A stretch of DNA of 47,058 bases, taken from the NCBI GenBank assembly GCA_037176905.1, contig JBBBWG010011668.1, forward strand, positions 32,888 to 79,945. Reading direction: 5' to 3'. This stretch comes from Azolla pinnata (taxonomy: Eukaryota > Streptophyta > Polypodiopsida > Salviniales > Salviniaceae). Position numbers and translations under genes: made by a program. The notes beneath the pieces were generated by a model, which saw only the letters and a program-made list of their open reading frames with translations, did no database searches and had not been told where the DNA came from. Shown piece after piece: positions 21,901-31,804 of the stretch (its first letter is position 1; each line of letters starts with the position of its first letter).

Positions 21901-24316
21901 GCCCTATTTGTAGAAATTATATGTTCTATTGTCAAACTTAAGCAATATTCAGGACATGCTAATGTGTGCATACACTACATTTATCATACACATATCATTC
22001 TGTAGACCCAAATAAACAGTAACTATTTGAATGACGATACCATGGCCTAGATCATAATCGCTTTCTATCAGTTTCATTCCACTTAGAAGCTATGGCTTCA
22101 GAAAGTTAACAATTGCCTTGTGACAACCAATTAAATAAACAAAGTAATAAGGAATCCATATGAAACATAAGCTTCACTTTTAATTTCTACAAAATTCTAT
22201 GACAAAAAGGCCTCAGTCCTTTCAGAAATTGGCTATTGCAACTTGCATCAAAGAAGTGTAACCATTTATGGAATGAAAGAAATTTTTCCACTCTTTCAGG
22301 TTCAACAAACATTTGAAGACCACACACTTACAATGTTGATGCATAAGAAAAATTTACAAACCTGGACAATCGAATCAACTTCTCGGATATGTGATAGAAA
22401 TTTGTTGCCCAGTCCCTATGGAAACACGGCAGAGGTGATTAAGATTATCAGAAGCAATGAGCACACACTGTCTTCAGCTTTCCATCACGTGGTGTACCTC
22501 TCCTTGACTTGCTCCTTTCACTAGACCAGCAATATCAACAAATTCCACAGTAGCTGGAACTGAACGTTGTGATTTGCTTAGCTGGGAAAGGACCTCTAAC
22601 CGTGGATCAGGCACAGCTACAATTCCAACATTGGGTTCGATTGTGCAAAATGGAAAATTTGCGGCTTGAGCCTTTCCATTTTCAACCTGATAAAAAATGA
22701 AAATGTCCGGGAGTTGTGCTTCACAGACGGGTTTTTTAATTTTATACACAGCTCGCAAACTCGATGTGATCACATACAAAAAAAAGACAGCCTTTTTAAA
22801 AAGTTTTAAATGTCTGATGCGACCATAAGAACATACGAATTTATCCAACAAAACAGTTACATGCACTTCCCTTAAACAGTAGATGCTTTCGACCACGAAA
22901 ACAGAAGAATACTCTATTGACAGTTTTTAAGAGGCCAAAAATGATCATGATATCAAAGAAAAAAATAGAGAGGAAAAGTGGTGTACAAAGTGTTTCGATT
23001 TCTCTACATTGAGGAAATGCTATAGTTATCTTTATTTTCACTTGCTCGAATGTGCTTTTACTATTGTCGATATATGCATTTCCAATTATGATTAAACATG
23101 GCGTAGGGCAATTCACACTGGCTAATCTCTATCAAATGAACTTCGACACCAGTTATGGTTCTACATTCGAAGATAATCACTATTATCGATGGTTCCTCTG
23201 ATTATAACAGAATCATAGATAACCGCAGCTCACAGACGCCTAATCATCTTGTATATTTCAACAAATATTGCATCAGCGCTTCAGACTGGTTGTAAGAAAA
23301 ATCTCGCATTTCACAAGAAAAAGATGAAAGGAGAAGAGAGGAAAGAGGATTGTAAAGGCAATAAGATGGCAAAATTCAGGCGGGGACCTCCCCAGAACAA
23401 CCACAAAGGAAAAGGATGCCTACAAAGTGCACGGATGACGAAGCCGATATCACTAAATCTCCAATAAGTAGCATAATGCATGCATAAACATGTTCATACA
23501 AAGCTCAGATCATGTGTTCGTATAGATTTATAATTAAGGCAATATGGATTCATACATGTAGATATGCAATAACATTGGTAGGTAGGCAGAATGCAGGTAA
23601 TGTATGCATATATATGTATACATACATACATAGACACAGTTAAACCCATACTGTTCCATAAACTTAGGACATTCATCCTCCACGCTGCACAATAACATTA
23701 TCTAACTGCTATCCTTAACTATCATATCGTGTACGTTTAGCACATCTAATAGGAACATATGATAAACAAATGACAGCTTCACTAGTACATTCTAGCATGC
23801 TTTAGTACAGGAAGGTCAGAAAAATGGCTGGTTCAGTCGATTCCGCATCTAACTCATTCAGTATCAGCCTTGAAAATTCGCTGCTATGAGCAGCTCATTG
23901 TGGCAACATGATCACTGTTTGCTAGTACGCACGCACGCACATTCCATTCACAGTTGCAACTGTAGAGATCAAAGGTTTTTCACTTGCTACTATCTAAAAG
24001 AGCGTCTTTTCGAAGGAAAATGAACGGGAAACAAGAGGAGGCAAACGAAGCAGGGCAGTACCAGCGCATTAAACAAGGTGGATTTCCCGACATTGGGCAG
24101 CCCGACGATTCCCGTCCGCAAGCTCATGCTGATTTTGGAGGGGGTGGAGAAGAGGCGGAAGGAATGAAGTGTGGGCGAGGAGGAGGAGGAGACGGCGACG
24201 AGAGAGCAGGAGAGCGATGCCGGAGCGAAGGCAGGCTTGGAGAGGCGAGGGGAAAGGGCCACGGCCATGGCCGGAGAGCAGCTCCTCACGCCACAGCAAC
24301 GCGTAGCCACGGCCAT
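18920..24316 (-). CDS. YchF2: Organelle-type YchF/Obg-like ATPase (GTP-binding protein), 433 aa
   Basis: Eleven exons in coding order: 24316–24062, 22686–22498, 22415–22362, 21453–21343, 20993–20931, 20853–20599, 20482–20336, 20155–20128, 20037–19967, 19142–19083, 18988–18920. All introns are GT–AG with matching phases. The N-terminus is Ser/Ala/Arg-rich ([20 protein letters not shown]…), fitting a chloroplast (or dual) transit peptide. G1 is GLPNVGKST, split from the switch region by intron 1; G3 is [10 protein letters not shown]. The G4 position reads NVAE (NxxE, not NKxD), the known YchF signature for ATP preference. The coiled-coil insert ([10 protein letters not shown]) and C-terminal TGS domain ([20 protein letters not shown] … [14 protein letters not shown]) are complete. 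YchF proteins bind the ribosome or 26S proteasome and act as stress or translation regulators. The symbol is by similarity to the plastid-type plant YchF. An in-frame upstream ATG at 24448 would add a poly-Lys extension encoded by a GAA repeat; I chose 24316. Confidence 0.95.
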
Positions 24317-24317
24317 A

Positions 24318-24402
24318 GTCTTCTTCTTCTTCTTCTTCTTCGTCTTCTTCTTCTTCTTCTTCTTCTTCTTCTTCGTCTTCTTCTTCGTCTTCTTCTTCCT
24401 GA
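24318..24402. repeat. (TTC)n microsatellite immediately upstream of the YchF start
   Basis: A ttc run with scattered gtc on the plus strand is (GAA)n in the YchF transcript sense and ends 2–4 nt before the chosen ATG at 24316. It is in frame with an upstream ATG at 24448, so it could add about 25 Lys/Thr residues if that start were used. Most likely it is a purine-rich 5' UTR. Confidence 0.88.
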
Positions 24403-24479
24403 TGATGAGATTCTCTGTATTTACAAAACTAGCCCCCCATTTTCCCAAAACTATATTGCATGGCCTTCTTAATTAATCT

Positions 24480-25200
24480 GTTGTGTTAGTTCTTAATTAG
24501 GATTAGCTCGAATTAATCCCATCCTTGTTATGTCCACAATGTTTTCTCTATTCTATTCTGTCGGTTTAGGGTTTGGGGATTAGGGTTTAGGGTTCATATG
24601 CTTGGGGATTAGTTGTTAATTGGGATTAACTCGAATTAATCCTATCCTTGTTATGTCCACGATGTTTTTCTACTCTGTTATGTCGGTTTAGGGTTTAGGG
24701 ATTAGGGATTAGTTCTTAAGTAGGATTACCTCGAATTAATCCTATCCTTGCTATGCCTACAATGTTTTTCTATCCTTATCCTATTCTGTCGGTTTAGTGT
24801 TTAGGGATCCGGGGGTTAGGGTTCATAAGTTTTGGGATTAGTTATTAAGTAGGATTATCTTGAATTAATCCTATCCTTGTTGTGTCCACAATGTTTTTCT
24901 ACTCTATTCTGTCCGTTTAGGGCTTAGGGATTAGGGATTAGGGATTAGGGTTCAATGGTTTAGGGATTAGTTCTTGATTACGATTAACTCAAATTAATCA
25001 CATCCTTGTTATGTCCACAATATTTTTCTATTCTATTCTATCACTTTAGGGTTTAGAGATTAGGGGTTAGGGCTCATAAGTTTAGGGAATAGTTCTTAAT
25101 TAGGATTAACTCGAATTAAGCCTATCATCGTTATGTTGATAGTGTTTTTCTATTCTTTTATGTCGACTTAGGGTTTAGGGATTAGGGATTAGGTTCAGAT
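24480..25200 (+). repeat. Six tandem copies of a 106–129-bp telomere-like repeat
   Basis: Equivalent sites (tcggtttagg and variants) fall at 24561, 24683, 24789, 24912, 25041 and 25163. Each unit combines a ttagggttt/gggattagg block with a conserved tail of the type attaactcgaattaatccta then ccttgttatgtccacaatgt. No coding potential was seen. Confidence 0.9.
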
Positions 25201-26288
25201 CATTAGGATATATTGGTGAGCTTGTGCATCTGTGAGATCTGCTTATTCCTCTCAATCCATACATTAAAAATCACTATCGATCGTGAAGCTCGAAATTACA
25301 CAGTACGGTTCTCTTTTTCCCTCGACAGAAGTGAAGGATTTTCACGAAGAGTCGCACGAGGTTGAAGAAGGGCTTTGCAGAATCAGATGAAAAGCCCTTG
25401 GATCAAATTTGCATTTTTCAGCGATTCTGTCGAGGTTCGAGAACAATCACACCAAACAGCAAAAGTCGTTGAAAACATTATCCATCTTATGGGGAGTGTT
25501 TCTTTTTCGAGGATTGTAAAAGTTTGGATCGTGCTAGCTCGATCTTAAATGTCTTCACATGTGCCCATTAAACCATTGATTATAGGTGTAATTACTAGAA
25601 AATTAGTGCAAGCAATAATCAATGCGATCCAACGCATGTAATATCAGGTTTCGATATTACATGCTAACTCGATCTTACAAGCCTTCACCTGTGCCCATTA
25701 AACCATTGATTATAGGTGTAAGTACTAGAAAATTGGCAATGTTAAGCAATAATCAATGTGATCCAACGCATGTAGTATATCGGGTATCGATGCCACAAAA
25801 ATAAATCGAATGGAATCAAATGTGTTACAATCAAATACACGCTTGATGGTCCGAAGAAATTGCATACAAAGCTGAATGACAAGATGAGTTGCATGATCCC
25901 TAAAAAAGCCCTTCTCGCAACAGTTCCAGAGCTGTTAACAGAAAGGCATTCGGAAGACGAGTCTATTCCTGCATGCAACTTGTATTGCGAAAGATTTCTG
26001 GGTTTCTTGTTATGACATGTTTTCTGGGCTTTCAATCGACAAATCTGACAGAGAGTTCGAACAGCCCCGTGCTATCTGGTATATCCTTCCATGGCCAAGG
26101 ATCGATCAAAAGCTACTGAATTCAACCCCCATATCCTTCCTTAATGGGGCATTTGTAAACAAAAGATCTGCAGCAACGTCGAGCTAATGCAGCTCTCAAA
26201 ACGCCGATTTTTGACCGCCATTTGTTCAGCTGGGAAATGAATGCGATCGACGATGTTTGCATCTGCATTGAATTGGGTCTTTCCTCAT
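25201..26288. other. Intergenic region upstream of the telomere-like array, downstream of PPR gene C
   Basis: About 1.1 kb containing a 130-bp tandem duplication (25533–25790). The part nearest 26288 is the likely 3' UTR of PPR gene C. Minus-strand ORFs at 25742–26035 and 26122–26421 show no family signature. Confidence 0.5.
25533..25792. repeat. 130-bp direct tandem duplication
   Basis: Copies start at 25533 (gctagctcgatctt) and 25663 (gctaactcgatctt). The shared core cccattaaaccattgattat is followed by caataatcaatg and gatccaacgcatgta. The copies differ by small indels. Confidence 0.88.
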
Positions 26289-29200
26289 TCAAGCGAAGCC
26301 ATCGTGCATTTTCTGGCCGATGCGGCTTCGCTTCGCTCTCATCGCTTCGACCTTCGATGCATCTTCTTGCATGCCGCAAGCTGCAAATACATTGGCCATG
26401 AGGACGTAAGCTGCGCCGCATGCATCATCCGCTCGCACCACGCGATCAAACGCCAGTTTGCCGAGCTCCACATTTCCCCATTTCCGACAAGCGCCCAACA
26501 GAACCAACCAGATATCTGGATCGTCGCAAGAGGGCATCGCGTTGATCACCGCAATCGCCTTCTCGAAGTGCCCTCCCGATCCCAACATCATGACCATACA
26601 CGTATGGTGCTCGAGCTTCGGAGCAACTCCGTACTTCGTGCCCATGTCTCCGTACAACGATTCCGCCTGCTCCAACAAACCGGCGTAGCTGCACGCGGCC
26701 AGAACGGATAAGAACGTGACCTCGTTGGGGGAGATCCCTTCTTCCTTTTGCATCTTCTCGAAACACCCGAGCGCTTCGCTGCCTTCCCCTTGCTCAGCAT
26801 AGCCCGAGATCAGAGAATTCCAAGAGACGATGTTTCGCATCGGCAAGCTTTCTAGAACTTGCCGTGCTTTGGCGAGCATGCCGCATTTCGCGTACATGTC
26901 CACCAATGCGTTACCGAGCACGATGTCCTCGTCTAGCAAGCATCGCGCGACGATCTCTTCGCGGACTTTCTCGCCCGCGTCTATGGCTCCTACGCTGCCG
27001 CAGGCCTTCAAGATGCAAACGAAAGTGACCGCATTCGCACGCATACCCTCGCTTTGCATCTGTTCGAAGCAATTCAGCGCTGAATGTCCCTCGCCCCGTT
27101 GCGCATACCCTGCGATGAGTGCGCTCCACGATACTATGTTCCGGCTCGGAAGCTCTTCGTGCACTTGTTGCGCGGTTACGAGCATGCCGCATTTGACGTA
27201 CATATCCACGAGCGCATTTCCGAGCATGATATCCTCGAATAAGCTCCGGTTCGCCGCAATCTCCCGGTGCATCTGTTTTCCCTCTTCTAGAGCTCCCGTG
27301 CTTCCGCAGGCCATCAAGATACATGTATAGGTAAGCGCACCGGGAGATAGGCCTTCTCTTTTCATGCACTCGAAGCAGTTCAGCACTTCACAACACTGTC
27401 CCTGCTGCGCATACCCTGCAATGAGTGTATTCCAAGAGACGGCATCTCGAGCGGGAAGACCGTTTAGCACTTGTTGTGCTTTTGCGAGCATGCCGCACTT
27501 CACATACATATCCACTACGGCATTTCCAAGCACGATATCCTGGTTGAGCAAGCCTCTACCCACAATCATGTCATGGATTTCTTCGCCTCGGCCTATAGAT
27601 CCCGTGCTACCGCACGCCTTCAGAATGGAAAGAAAGGTTACCACATCTGGTAAGAAACCTTCACTCAGCAGTCTTTCAAAACTACCTAGAGCTTCGCTGA
27701 ATCGTTCCTGATTGGCATATCCTGCAATTAAGGTATTCCAGGCTACCGTATCTCGTAAAGGAAGCTCTTCAAGAACCTGTTGGGCTTTGTCAAGAACCCC
27801 ACATCTGGCATACATATCAACCAAAGCTGTGCCAAGAGCAACATCATTTTCCAAGAATCCCCTGCTCACAATCTCTTCGTGAAGTTCTTTGCCTTTTTCT
27901 AAAGCCCCTGTGCTCTCGCATCCCTTTAGGAGCCAAGTAAAAGTGACTGAATTTGGAGAGAGCGCCTTGCTTCCCATCCACTCGTAACACTTCAATGCTT
28001 CCTCCATTTTCCCTTGCTGAACATACCCCTGGATGACCGAATTGCAGGGAACTACATCTATAACAGGAAATTCCAAGAGCACTTGTTGGGCTTTCCCAAG
28101 TAGACCACACTTGGCGTACATATCCACCAAAGCATTGCCGACATCTTTGTTCGACAATCCACCCTTTGCGATGTCTTCGTGAACTTGTTTGCCTTCTTCA
28201 ACAAATCCAACACTGCCGCACACCTTTAATATGCAAACAAATGTTACAGTATCAGGAGAGAGGCCTTCATCTTTCATACATTTGTAGCAGTTCAATGCAT
28301 CGAAACATTTACCCCATTCGGCATATCCTGCAATTAGTGCATTATAGGAGACAGCATCTCGAGTAGGAAGCTCTTTGAACACTTGCTGGGCAATTGAAAG
28401 CATGCCACATTTCGCATACATATCCACCAAAGCAGTGCCGAGAACAATTTCCTTCCCTGGCAAGGCTCTATTGGCAATCTCATTGTGAATTAGTTTGCCC
28501 ATGCTTGCTAACTTTTCACCTCCGCAGACTTTCAAAATGCAAACAAAAGTGACGGCATTCGGAGAAAGACCCTCAATTTGCATCTGTTCGTAGCAGCTCA
28601 GTGCCTCGTGGTTTAATCCTTGGTGGGCATACCCCGCAATCAATGCATTCCAAGAAATTGTATCTCGTACATGCAGGCCTTCGAGTACTCGCCATGATGT
28701 TGCAAGCATACCGCATTTCGCATACATATCTACCAATGTCGTGCCCAGTGCAATATCTTCACATAACAAATCGCTATTTACAATCATTTCATGAATTTGT
28801 TTGCCCTTTTCTAGATCTCTCATGTCACCACAAGCCTTCAAAATGCAGATAATGGTAACGCTATCCGGTGACAGGCCTTCTTTCTGCATCCCTTGGAAAC
28901 AACGAAGCGCTTCCTGTGCTTTTCCTTGCTGTACATACCCTGAAATCAAAGAATTCCAAGAAATGACATCTCTCTCAGGAAGTTCATCGAGTACATCGTG
29001 TGCTTTTGCAAGCATACCACACTTTGCATACATATCCACCAGTGCAGTGCCAAGAAGGATGTTTTTGCTCAGCATTTTCCTAGAAACGATCTCATCATGA
29101 ATCTGTTTGCCCTTTGTTATAGACCTCGTCTTCCCACATGCCTTCAAGATGCAAATGAAGGTGACAACATCCGGAGCAATGCCTTCGTTTTGCATCTTTC

Positions 29201-29603
29201 GGAAACAGTTCAAGGCTCCGTAGCCGTTTCCCTCTTGAGTAAAACCTGTGATCAATGCATTCCATGGAACTACACTCCGAATCGGAAGATCCTCAAGCAC
29301 TTGCTGTGCTTTTGCGAGAAAGCCACATTTGGCATACATGCATATCAAGCTGCTTGCTACATATGGGCTCTCCTCCAGCAACCCGTTCCTGACGATGTCG
29401 GCATGTATTCTCGTGCCTTTGTGAAGGTCCCTGTTGTCAGCACAAGCCTTGAGCATGGCTGCAAAATGAGAAGCTTCTCCATGTCCATGGCCGAGATCGA
29501 TTCCAAGCTTTTCCTTTGATTCACCGCACAGGCCCGATGCGAAAGTTCTTATTTGCACCAACCTTGAGCACGAGCATGGGAAGTGAATCTCCGCGGATTT
29601 CAT
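26289..29603 (-). CDS. PLS-class PPR protein, E subgroup, with organelle presequence (PPR gene C)
   Basis: Intronless ORF of 1104 aa from ATG at 29603; a TTG four codons earlier is in frame but not a plausible start. The N-terminus (MKSAEIHFPCSCSRLVQIRT, then FASGL) is basic, Ser/Cys-rich and lacks acidic residues after position 5, consistent with a mitochondrial or plastid presequence. Nine L-S-P triplets follow, then a terminal L (FLSVLAACSYAG), an S-like repeat (CMVMMLGSGGHFEKA), E1 (IWLVLLGACRKWGNVELGKL) and a complete E2 (AAYVLMANVFAACGMQEDA) with a short basic tail. There is no DYW domain. Such proteins are organellar RNA editing or processing factors whose catalytic deaminase is supplied in trans (family knowledge). 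It is the most complete of the three paralogues here and a useful reference for judging the other two. The C-terminal third is markedly more GC-rich than the N-terminal half. Confidence 0.95.
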   Translation of the reverse strand: MKSAEIHFPCSCSRLVQIRTFASGLCGESKEKLGIDLGHGHGEASHFAAMLKACADNRDLHKGTRIHADIVRNGLLEESPYVASSLICMYAKCGFLAKAQQVLEDLPIRSVVPWNALITGFTQEGNGYGALNCFRKMQNEGIAPDVVTFICILKACGKTRSITKGKQIHDEIVSRKMLSKNILLGTALVDMYAKCGMLAKAHDVLDELPERDVISWNSLISGYVQQGKAQEALRCFQGMQKEGLSPDSVTIICILKACGDMRDLEKGKQIHEMIVNSDLLCEDIALGTTLVDMYAKCGMLATSWRVLEGLHVRDTISWNALIAGYAHQGLNHEALSCYEQMQIEGLSPNAVTFVCILKVCGGEKLASMGKLIHNEIANRALPGKEIVLGTALVDMYAKCGMLSIAQQVFKELPTRDAVSYNALIAGYAEWGKCFDALNCYKCMKDEGLSPDTVTFVCILKVCGSVGFVEEGKQVHEDIAKGGLSNKDVGNALVDMYAKCGLLGKAQQVLLEFPVIDVVPCNSVIQGYVQQGKMEEALKCYEWMGSKALSPNSVTFTWLLKGCESTGALEKGKELHEEIVSRGFLENDVALGTALVDMYARCGVLDKAQQVLEELPLRDTVAWNTLIAGYANQERFSEALGSFERLLSEGFLPDVVTFLSILKACGSTGSIGRGEEIHDMIVGRGLLNQDIVLGNAVVDMYVKCGMLAKAQQVLNGLPARDAVSWNTLIAGYAQQGQCCEVLNCFECMKREGLSPGALTYTCILMACGSTGALEEGKQMHREIAANRSLFEDIMLGNALVDMYVKCGMLVTAQQVHEELPSRNIVSWSALIAGYAQRGEGHSALNCFEQMQSEGMRANAVTFVCILKACGSVGAIDAGEKVREEIVARCLLDEDIVLGNALVDMYAKCGMLAKARQVLESLPMRNIVSWNSLISGYAEQGEGSEALGCFEKMQKEEGISPNEVTFLSVLAACSYAGLLEQAESLYGDMGTKYGVAPKLEHHTCMVMMLGSGGHFEKAIAVINAMPSCDDPDIWLVLLGACRKWGNVELGKLAFDRVVRADDACGAAYVLMANVFAACGMQEDASKVEAMRAKRSRIGQKMHDGFA

Positions 29604-31312
29604 CACCGGAAACAATCTTCCTTACTTCTCCACATATCGTTGAGCTCTTGCAGTCCAAATGGTCTGCTCAAAGGTTTGGAGCCCAAATGTCTTCTGAACT
29701 GGAGCTATGGGACGCCAGGAAAAACCCCATTTTCTGTCAAAGGATGTAGCCTTGATCATTTAGGCCTCTCTCTCTCCATCTCTCTAAATCAGCACCATCA
29801 TCGGCAGCAGCATCCTCTTCATCATCATCATCATCAGCAGCAGCAGCAGTAGCAGTAGTAGCTCTATCTCCCTGGGATGGAAGATTGCAAGTAGCTTCCA
29901 TGTTACCTATACTTCCACATCGGCTCACAGCCAGATCGATGCAATGCTCAGATCAAAGGATCGTGTGCTCATGTCGGAGCCAGAAACGGAGCCGTGACGA
30001 TACACGGCAAGTGCTCGGAGGAGGAAAAACCCTAGGAATCCCCGCCTGGGGGAAGCCCTCGAGCTCGGATCTCAGAAATTTGCAAAAAGAAAACAATACA
30101 ACAAAGAAGGATTCCTCCGTGGAGACGAAGCAGCATCGAGATACCGATTTTCTCACAATGTCTTCAACGTCCAGGATTGGGAGAATCGATGTGTTGTGTG
30201 ACCAGGTCCCCGAGAAGCTTTCCTCGATCCCTCGCCCGATAGAAGAAGAAGAAGAAGAAGAAGAAGATCGATTCAGAGCTCCCGTCGATCGATCGATCGA
30301 TCTTCCGAATCTGCTTCCGATTTCTACCGCGGAGTATGCCGAGCAGCTCTTCTCGCGAGCTGTTTGTTCGTCGATCGATCGATCGCAAACGCTTTCCGGA
30401 GTCGTCTGATTGTTTCGCAGTAGCCTCTCGCATCCCGAGCTTCTTCCGGCTCGGAACAGGCTCCTCGACACGATGGTGCTCCGAATCTTCCCCGTTCTTG
30501 ACCCGTTGTCGGGATTTCGGGATCCCACCTAGATGTCGATCGAGCCACGGATCGAATTGATGCCGGTCTTAGGCGGATCCATGATACCAAACATCGTTTG
30601 CCCTATCGATGACGTGTTTATGACATGCATTTGTACTTTTTTTATGATCTCATCATCCTGATTGGCTTGCTTATATATATATATAGTCTTGCTAATAGAG
30701 GCTTGCAAAGATTGTGTAGTGCACGATCGTACATGCGAAGAACATCGTGAGCGATGAATGGCAGAGTACGGTATGGAGACAGTGTTTGGTTATATGTTAT
30801 CGAGCTAGGGCGAATTGCTCTTTCAGCTGATCACTTACCCGGTGAATTTCGACAGCTGTGGAATGGTTATGATCCTTCAACCCTTGATTGCTTGATTAAA
30901 TGAAGGCGCATCAAACGCTAACGAGCCTTCACAATGAGATAGATGAGGGCAAATCGATGTGCGTGGAACACACGTTTTACCCATTGTGATGTCTAGATAA
31001 TTAGGAGCTTAATCATAGCTCAATTAAGGCAATTTATACGAGAAAATTTGAATTGTGCATTTGATCGAGCTCTGGTAAAGGAACTTAATTAAGAAAAAGG
31101 TTTTGGCAGTACGTGAAGTAATCAGAGCGCCGAGATATTATTTGACGATAAGAACGATATATGTATGTACGTATAAATATATAAACAGAAATACATAGAA
31201 GAGAGAATGACCAAAACACGCTCAAGAAAATTATAAATTACATTTTGACTCCTACTAAAATCAAACAGTACAAATTAATGCCCAGTCTTAAGATTTAGCA
31301 CCCAATTAATTC

Positions 31313-31520
31313 CGTATTCCTAATTGCTTCCCACTAATCGATTTCCTTACAATATTCGTTCGGTCAGGAAAAGCTAGTCAAATTCAAATCTACTTAATCG
31401 TATTCCTAATTAACTTATCGTATTCCTAATTGCTTCCCACTAATCGATTTCCTTACAATATTCGTTCGGTCAAGAAAAGCTAGTCAAATTCAAATCCAAT
31501 TAATCGATCGATGCGTTTCT
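31313..31520. repeat. 106-bp direct tandem duplication
   Basis: The segment cctaattgcttcccactaat … cggtcaggaaaagctagtca starts at about 31319 and again at about 31425, nearly identical for 80 bp. It lies about 300–490 bp upstream of the LCMT-like start codon. Confidence 0.88.
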
Positions 31521-31689
31521 TTGGTACGATTAAATTAATCGAGCATTAATCGAATACCTGATTTGAATGTAAACCGAGCTCACAATCAATTCATTCGGTG
31601 TTAATCAAGTAATCAAGCGTTAAATCTTGAAACTAATGTAATCTCCAGTTTTTAGTGCAGGCCTTGTTCGGTAAATTTTCCCTTATATA

Positions 31690-31772
31690 ATAATCGCATT
31701 CATTTATACGCGTATATACGCCAGGCGTATAATATACGTGTACGCGTCGTATATACGTATATACGAACGTAG
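31690..31772. repeat. TATACG-rich palindromic tract
   Basis: Repeated self-complementary units (tatacgcgtata, gtatatacgtatatac) alternate purine and pyrimidine over about 80 bp. The tract lies 30–115 bp before the LCMT-like ATG, so it is probably within the promoter or leader of that gene. Confidence 0.75.
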
Positions 31773-31804
31773 CCATGGCGGGAGGATGAGACCTTCGTGG
31801 AGCC

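Larger units (their letters stand above)
29604..31804. other. Divergent intergenic region between PPR gene C and LCMT-like gene
   Basis: About 2.2 kb between two divergently transcribed genes, so it should contain both promoters. Visible content: an atcatcatc/agcagcagc run (29815–29850), a gaagaagaag run (30241–30268), gatcgatcgatcgat palindromes (30286–30301 and 30371–30384), tatatatatata (30673–30684), a 106-bp duplication (31313–31520) and a TA/CG-rich palindromic stretch (31690–31770). Overlapping ORFs at 29885–30590 on both strands have no recognised family. Confidence 0.55.

Noticed and set aside
24317-24448. N-terminal poly-Lys extension of YchF (start at 24448)
   Set aside because: The Lys/Thr run is a GAA microsatellite, and the conserved transit-like sequence starts at 24316. 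Kept only as a possible alternative isoform.
1228-29603. DYW deaminase domains on the PPR genes
   Set aside because: No HxE…CxxC zinc signature or DYW end follows E1/E2 in any of the three genes; each stops in or just after the E region.
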